10,040 nucleotides of DNA from NCBI GenBank assembly GCA_945866505.1, contig CAMBHH010000124.1, forward strand, positions 1 to 10,040, written 5' to 3'. Positions 6,340-10,040 of the stretch are shown here, piece by piece. Position 1 is the stretch's first letter. Every line of letters begins with the position of its first letter. The position numbers were made by a program, and so were the translations under genes. The notes beneath the pieces were generated by a model that did no database searches, was not told the origin of the DNA, and saw only the letters and a list, made by a program, of their open reading frames with translations. The DNA is from Flavobacterium psychrophilum. GTDB lineage: Bacteria > Bacteroidota > Bacteroidia > Flavobacteriales > Flavobacteriaceae.

Positions 6340-7125
6340 ATGAAACAAATCACTTCCATTCAAAATCCATTTATAAAATCGTTGGTGTTTTTGCAAGAAA
6401 AAGCTAAAGCCCGAAAACAATCGGGTACTTTTTTGATTGAAGGCAAAAGAGAAATCGAAATTGCAATGAAAGGCGGTTACGAAATGGAAACGATTTTGTT
6501 CTTGCCCGAATTAATCTCCGAAACCGAAGCCAAAAACCTTTCAAAAAATGCCGATTTAATCGAAATTTCAAAAGACATTTATCAAAAACTGGCCTATCGC
6601 GATACTACCGAGGGTATTTTGGCTGTAGCCAAATCGAAATCCTTGCAATTGTCAGATTTAAAATTAACCGAAAATCCCTTGATTCTTGTTGCCGAAGCTC
6701 CCGAAAAACCAGGAAACATTGGTGCTTTATTGCGAACTGCGGATGCCGCGAATTTGGATGCCGTGATTATTGCCAATCCAAAAAGTGATTTGTACAATCC
6801 CAATATTGTCCGCTCCAGCGTGGGATGTTTATTTACGAACCAAATTGCCACAGGAACAACAACTGAAATTATTGCTTTTCTAAAAGAGCGACAAATTAAT
6901 ATTTATTGCGCAACTTTGCAGAATTCAACTTCATATCACACTCAAGATTACACGACTCCAACCGCTTTGGTTGTGGGTACAGAAGCCACTGGACTAACCC
7001 AAGAATGGAGGGATGCAGCCACACAAAACATCATCATCCCGATGCAAGGCGAAATCGACAGTATGAATGTTTCGGTTGCGGCGGCTATTTTGATTTTTGA
7101 AGCCAAAAGACAGAGGGGATTTTAG
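6340..7125 (+). CDS. TrmH/SpoU-family RNA 2'-O-ribose methyltransferase
   Basis: This 261-aa protein has the two-part layout of the family. The N-terminal substrate-binding domain (about residues 1-100) begins ITSIQNPFIKSL and contains FLIEGKREIEIA. The SPOUT methylase domain (about 113-258) has motif 1 as EKPGNIGALLRTADAAN (122-138, with N126 and the likely catalytic R132). Motif 2 is LVVGTEATGLT (210-220), and motif 3 IPMQGEIDSMNVSVAAA (233-249, with N243 and S245). SPOUT enzymes bind S-adenosylmethionine in a knotted C-terminal fold and usually work as dimers, methylating a ribose of rRNA or tRNA. The target cannot be read from the sequence; 23S rRNA is a reasonable guess from the domain layout. 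A clear promoter lies 22 bases upstream, so it is probably the first gene of its own unit. Length and motifs are complete. Confidence 0.95.
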   Translation: MKQITSIQNPFIKSLVFLQEKAKARKQSGTFLIEGKREIEIAMKGGYEMETILFLPELISETEAKNLSKNADLIEISKDIYQKLAYRDTTEGILAVAKSKSLQLSDLKLTENPLILVAEAPEKPGNIGALLRTADAANLDAVIIANPKSDLYNPNIVRSSVGCLFTNQIATGTTTEIIAFLKERQINIYCATLQNSTSYHTQDYTTPTALVVGTEATGLTQEWRDAATQNIIIPMQGEIDSMNVSVAAAILIFEAKRQRGF

Positions 7126-7126
7126 A

Positions 7127-7154
7127 TTGCAGATTTCAGGTTGCAGATTTTAGA
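7127..7154 (+). repeat. 14-nt tandem duplication after the methyltransferase gene
   Basis: Two adjacent 14-base units, ttgcagatttcagg and ttgcagattttaga, match at 12 of 14 positions and begin one base after the TAG stop. They differ in sequence from the 14-base duplication after the DUF4350 gene but share its unit length and its place right after a stop. I see no promoter or terminator in the 56-base spacer. Confidence 0.65.
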
Positions 7155-7181
7155 GTACAGAAAATAGAACAAAGAAAATAG

Positions 7182-8741
7182 ATGATGATTATGAGAAAAT
7201 TAATTGCCTTATCAATATTGATAATAACATGTAACTCATTCGCACAAATAAGCGAAAAACAAGTGGATGAATTAGTCGAAAACACACTGAAAAGTTTTAA
7301 CGTTCCAGGAATTGCTGTGGCGATTGTCAAGGACGGGAAAATTGTTCTTTCTAAAGGTTACGGAGTAAAATCAATCCAGACCAAAGAAAAAGTAGATGCG
7401 AATACCTTATTCGGAATTGCTTCTAACAGTAAGGCTTTTACAACTGCTGCTTTGGCGATGTTGGTCGATGAAAAAAAACTAAACTGGGACGATAAAGTGC
7501 TACAATATCTTCCTGATTTCAAAATGTATAATGAGTATGTTACCAATGAATTTACCATTCGGGATTTAGTAACGCATAGAAGCGGTTTAGGACTTGGCGC
7601 CGGCGATTTGATGATTTGGCCTGACGGAAGCGACTTTAAAGCAACTGATATTATTCGTAATTTACAGTATTTAAAACCCGTTTCGGCATTTAGAACCAAA
7701 TACGATTACGACAATTTATTGTACATCGTAGCTGGTGAAGTCATTGCAAAAGTTAGTGGAAAATCTTGGTGCGATTTCATTGAAGATCGCATTATGAAAC
7801 CTTTGGAAATGAATAATAGTGCCGCTTCTTTTGTTCGATTAAAAGACTCTACTAATATTATTGCGCCTCACGTTCCAACCGATGGAAAGCTTAAAATAAT
7901 TTCACGCTACAAAAATCAGACTTTCGATGCTGCAGCTGGAATTTATTCGAGTGTAAATGATTTGAGCAAATGGATGATTATGCAATTGCAAAACGGAAAA
8001 TACGGTCCGGAGAAACAGTATCAATTATTTTCAAAAAAGGAGCAAAACGAAATGTGGCAAATGCAAACCATCATTCCTGTCAACACAAGACCTCCTTATA
8101 ATACGCACTTTAGCGGTTATGGATTGGGTTGGTTTTTGAGTGATGTCAAAGGGTACAAACAAGTAACTCACACAGGCGGACTCGAAGGAATCGTTACACA
8201 AACTACCTTATTCCAAGAACTAAATTTAGGAATTGTGGTCTTGACCAATCAGCAATCAGGAGCTGCTTTTTCGGCAATCACAAACACGATTAAAGACAGT
8301 TATCTTGAAATTCCCTACACCAATTATGTAGAAATTTATAGTAAACGGGAAAAAGACAATATCGCCGATGCTGATAAAACCACCACAGAAGTTTGGGCAA
8401 CTGTTGCCAAAAACTTAAAAGACAAACTTAAAATCGACAATAAAAAATACACAGGTTTGTACGTTGATAATTGGTTTGGAAAAATTGATCTTTCAGAAAA
8501 GAAAGGAAAATTGTTTTTTAAATCTATTCGTTCTCCACAACTGGTTGGTGAAGTTTTCTTTTATAAAGACAATACTTTTACCGTAAAATGGAATACGCGC
8601 AGTTTTAATGCTGATGCTTTCTTACTTTTTGAAGTGGATGAAAAAGGAGTATCTATTGGACTAAAAATGAAACCCATTTCAGATTTGACAGACTTTAGTT
8701 ATGATTTTCAAGATTTGGATTTCGTTAGAGTAAAGGAATAA
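7182..8741 (+). CDS. Exported serine hydrolase, class C beta-lactamase-like, with DUF3471-like C-terminus
   Basis: The protein has 519 aa from ATG at 7182. ATGs at 7185 and 7191 are equally possible, and 7191 gives the more usual signal peptide MRKLIALSILIITCNSFAQ. The TC in it does not make a good lipobox, so a secreted or periplasmic enzyme is likelier than a lipoprotein. The beta-lactamase/penicillin-binding fold spans about residues 25-385. It carries the nucleophile motif SNSK (S81, K84), the YxN motif YDN (Y176, N178), and HTGG (H330-G333) in place of the KTG triad. Residues about 420-517 (from KYTGLYVDNWFG) resemble DUF3471, a beta-rich domain often appended to these hydrolases. Such proteins range from D-aminopeptidases to esterases and peptidases; few are true antibiotic-degrading enzymes, so I do not call resistance. 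No promoter is evident in the spacer, so it may be co-transcribed with the methyltransferase gene. Confidence 0.92.
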   Translation: MMIMRKLIALSILIITCNSFAQISEKQVDELVENTLKSFNVPGIAVAIVKDGKIVLSKGYGVKSIQTKEKVDANTLFGIASNSKAFTTAALAMLVDEKKLNWDDKVLQYLPDFKMYNEYVTNEFTIRDLVTHRSGLGLGAGDLMIWPDGSDFKATDIIRNLQYLKPVSAFRTKYDYDNLLYIVAGEVIAKVSGKSWCDFIEDRIMKPLEMNNSAASFVRLKDSTNIIAPHVPTDGKLKIISRYKNQTFDAAAGIYSSVNDLSKWMIMQLQNGKYGPEKQYQLFSKKEQNEMWQMQTIIPVNTRPPYNTHFSGYGLGWFLSDVKGYKQVTHTGGLEGIVTQTTLFQELNLGIVVLTNQQSGAAFSAITNTIKDSYLEIPYTNYVEIYSKREKDNIADADKTTTEVWATVAKNLKDKLKIDNKKYTGLYVDNWFGKIDLSEKKGKLFFKSIRSPQLVGEVFFYKDNTFTVKWNTRSFNADAFLLFEVDEKGVSIGLKMKPISDLTDFSYDFQDLDFVRVKE

Positions 8742-8769
8742 ACTATTTGACATATAAATTCAGTCCCAG

Positions 8770-8801
8770 TTTGCATATCTCATTTGTTATGCCTATTTTT
8801 A
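8770..8801 (+). promoter_or_regulatory. Possible promoter for the (p)ppGpp synthetase/hydrolase gene
   Basis: TTTG at 8770-8773 is followed after 20 bases by TATTTTTA (8794-8801), which matches the TAnnTTTG box except at the last base. It sits in the 79-base spacer before the Rel gene. The match is weaker than at 6289-6318, and A/T-rich DNA can give this by chance. Confidence 0.35.
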
Positions 8802-8820
8802 AAAAATCAACAATTCTGTT

Positions 8821-10040
8821 ATGTTAGAAATAGATTTTGAAAAGGAAAACAAAGCAATCGCACACGAATACAAAGAGTTACTTCGGATAAGTTACCAAAC
8901 TTTAACAGCCGAAGACAAAAAACTCATTCGTAAAGCATTTGATGTTGCAATGGATGCGCACAAAGATCAGCGCCGAAAATCAGGAGAAGCTTACTTTTTC
9001 CATCCTATCGCTGTGGCCAAAATTGTAGCTTCAGAAATAGGCTTAGGAGCTACTGCCATTGCCGCTTCATTACTTCACGATGTGGTCGAAGATACCCCTA
9101 TAACCATCGAAGATATCGAAAAAATGTTCAATCCAAAAGTAGCCCAACTTGTAGAAGGATTGACTAAAATTTCGAAAGTTCAAAAGGAAATGAACGTTTC
9201 AATGCAAGCCGAGAATTTTCGGAAAATGCTTTTTACACTCAATGATGACGTGCGTGTAATTCTGATCAAGATTGCCGATAGACTCCATAATATGCAAACT
9301 TTGGACAATATGGAGGATTACAAACAAATAAAAATTGCTTCCGAGACTTTGTATATTTATGCGCCATTGGCCCATCGTTTGGGACTTTATAAAATAAAAA
9401 ACAAACTCGAAGACTTGGGTTTAAAATACACCGAACCATACGTTTATGATGATATTGTAAGTAAAATAAAGGAAACCAAAGAAGAACAAGACGCTTACAT
9501 AAAAGACATATCAGACATTCTAAAAAAATCTTTGGATTACGAGGAACTCGATTATATCATTAAAGGAAGGCCCAAATCCATCTATTCTATTAACCGGAAA
9601 ATGAAAACTCAAGGTGTAAGCTTTGATGAAGTTTATGATAAATTTGCTTTGCGTATTGTTTACAAATCAAATCCGCAAGAAGAAAAATTCCTGGCTTGGA
9701 AAATATATTCTATTGTAACCGATCATTATAGACCAAGTCCTAGCCGATTGCGAGATTGGATATCATCGCCAAAAACAACTGGTTACGAAGCTTTGCACAG
9801 TACAGTAATGGGGCCAAAAGGACGTTGGGTCGACATTCAAGTTCGCAGTGAGCGTATGGACGAAATTGCCGAAAAAGGATATGCGGCGCACTATAAATAC
9901 AAACAAGGCGTTACCGAAGATAACAGTTTAGACATCTGGCTCAATCTATTAAAAGAAGCATTAGAAAATCCTGAAACTAATGCGGTAGATTTTGTGGAAG
10001 ATTTCAAAATGAATTTATATTCTAAAGAAATTTTCGTTTT
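8821..10040 (+). CDS. rel: RelA/SpoT-type bifunctional (p)ppGpp synthetase/hydrolase, 3' partial
   Basis: The frame is open from ATG 8821 to the window end, giving 406 codons; long Rel proteins are usually 700-750 aa. The N-terminal HD hydrolase domain is complete: H61, H86-D87, E90-D91 (LLHDVVEDT) and D153 (IADRLHNMQT) are the metal and active-site residues needed to degrade ppGpp. The synthetase domain follows with GRPKSIYSINRK (249-260), the YDKFALRIV segment (272-280), GYEALHSTV (321-329) and AEKGYAAHYKYK (from 350). In the motif usually written VEVQIR the sequence reads WVDIQVR, with Asp338 where the conserved Glu is expected. The window ends at the first strand of a likely TGS domain (KEIFVF). 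The protein is cytoplasmic and sets the level of the starvation alarmone. Base use and neighbours give no sign of transfer. Confidence 0.96.
   Translation, partial: MLEIDFEKENKAIAHEYKELLRISYQTLTAEDKKLIRKAFDVAMDAHKDQRRKSGEAYFFHPIAVAKIVASEIGLGATAIAASLLHDVVEDTPITIEDIEKMFNPKVAQLVEGLTKISKVQKEMNVSMQAENFRKMLFTLNDDVRVILIKIADRLHNMQTLDNMEDYKQIKIASETLYIYAPLAHRLGLYKIKNKLEDLGLKYTEPYVYDDIVSKIKETKEEQDAYIKDISDILKKSLDYEELDYIIKGRPKSIYSINRKMKTQGVSFDEVYDKFALRIVYKSNPQEEKFLAWKIYSIVTDHYRPSPSRLRDWISSPKTTGYEALHSTVMGPKGRWVDIQVRSERMDEIAEKGYAAHYKYKQGVTEDNSLDIWLNLLKEALENPETNAVDFVEDFKMNLYSKEIFV

Noticed and set aside
7218..7238. Lipoprotein signal in the serine hydrolase (IITC)
   Set aside because: The residue before Cys is Thr rather than Gly, Ala or Ser, and a standard cleavage site ending FAQ follows.
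7358..7699. Open 113-codon frame on the minus strand inside the serine hydrolase gene
   Set aside because: It sits opposite the catalytic SNSK region of a real gene and has no recognisable features, so it is a shadow of that gene.
7182..8741. Beta-lactam resistance gene
   Set aside because: The HTGG motif and DUF3471-like tail fit the broad serine-hydrolase family, most of whose members are not known to degrade antibiotics.

Overview
The window looks like chromosome from a member of the Flavobacteriaceae, most likely Flavobacterium or a close relative. The basis is low GC with A/T-rich intergenic DNA, signal peptides ending in 'GAQ', 'FSQ' and 'FAQ', no Shine-Dalgarno boxes, a TTTG / TAnnTTTG-type promoter, and short intergenic repeats built on 'aatctgtg'. 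All supported genes lie on the + strand. I found no tRNA, rRNA, CRISPR array or transposase gene.

Region 1 (1-6131) is a membrane-centred MoxR/DUF58 gene cluster. In order it holds the tail of a membrane protein (perhaps SpoIIM-like), a 318-aa multi-pass membrane protein of unknown function, a DUF4129 protein, a DUF4350 protein, a MoxR-type AAA+ ATPase, a small secreted protein of unknown function, and a DUF58 protein. The first four genes overlap by 1, 8 and 8 bases and look translationally coupled; the DUF4129 gene appears to start at TTG. After the DUF4350 gene the tight packing ends. A repeat-bearing spacer precedes the ATPase gene, and an AT-rich secreted-protein gene plus a 33-nt hairpin sit between the ATPase and DUF58 genes, which normally go together. 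MoxR ATPases are generally thought to act as chaperone-like remodelling enzymes with VWA-fold partners such as DUF58 proteins. The likely picture is a cytoplasmic ATPase working on or with an inner-membrane assembly whose DUF4129 and DUF4350 members have extracytoplasmic parts. Its substrate is unknown.

Region 2 (6132-6339) is a 208-base spacer. It holds a 120-bp element with 19-bp inverted ends, related to the repeat before the ATPase gene, followed by a convincing flavobacterial-type promoter.

Region 3 (6340-10040) has three apparently unrelated genes: a TrmH/SpoU-family RNA 2'-O-methyltransferase, an exported serine hydrolase of the class C beta-lactamase-like family with a C-terminal DUF3471-like domain, and the first 406 codons of a long RelA/SpoT-type (p)ppGpp enzyme running off the window end. 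The hydrolase site of the last is intact, while its synthetase domain has Asp where Glu is expected. No spacer exceeds 300 bases.
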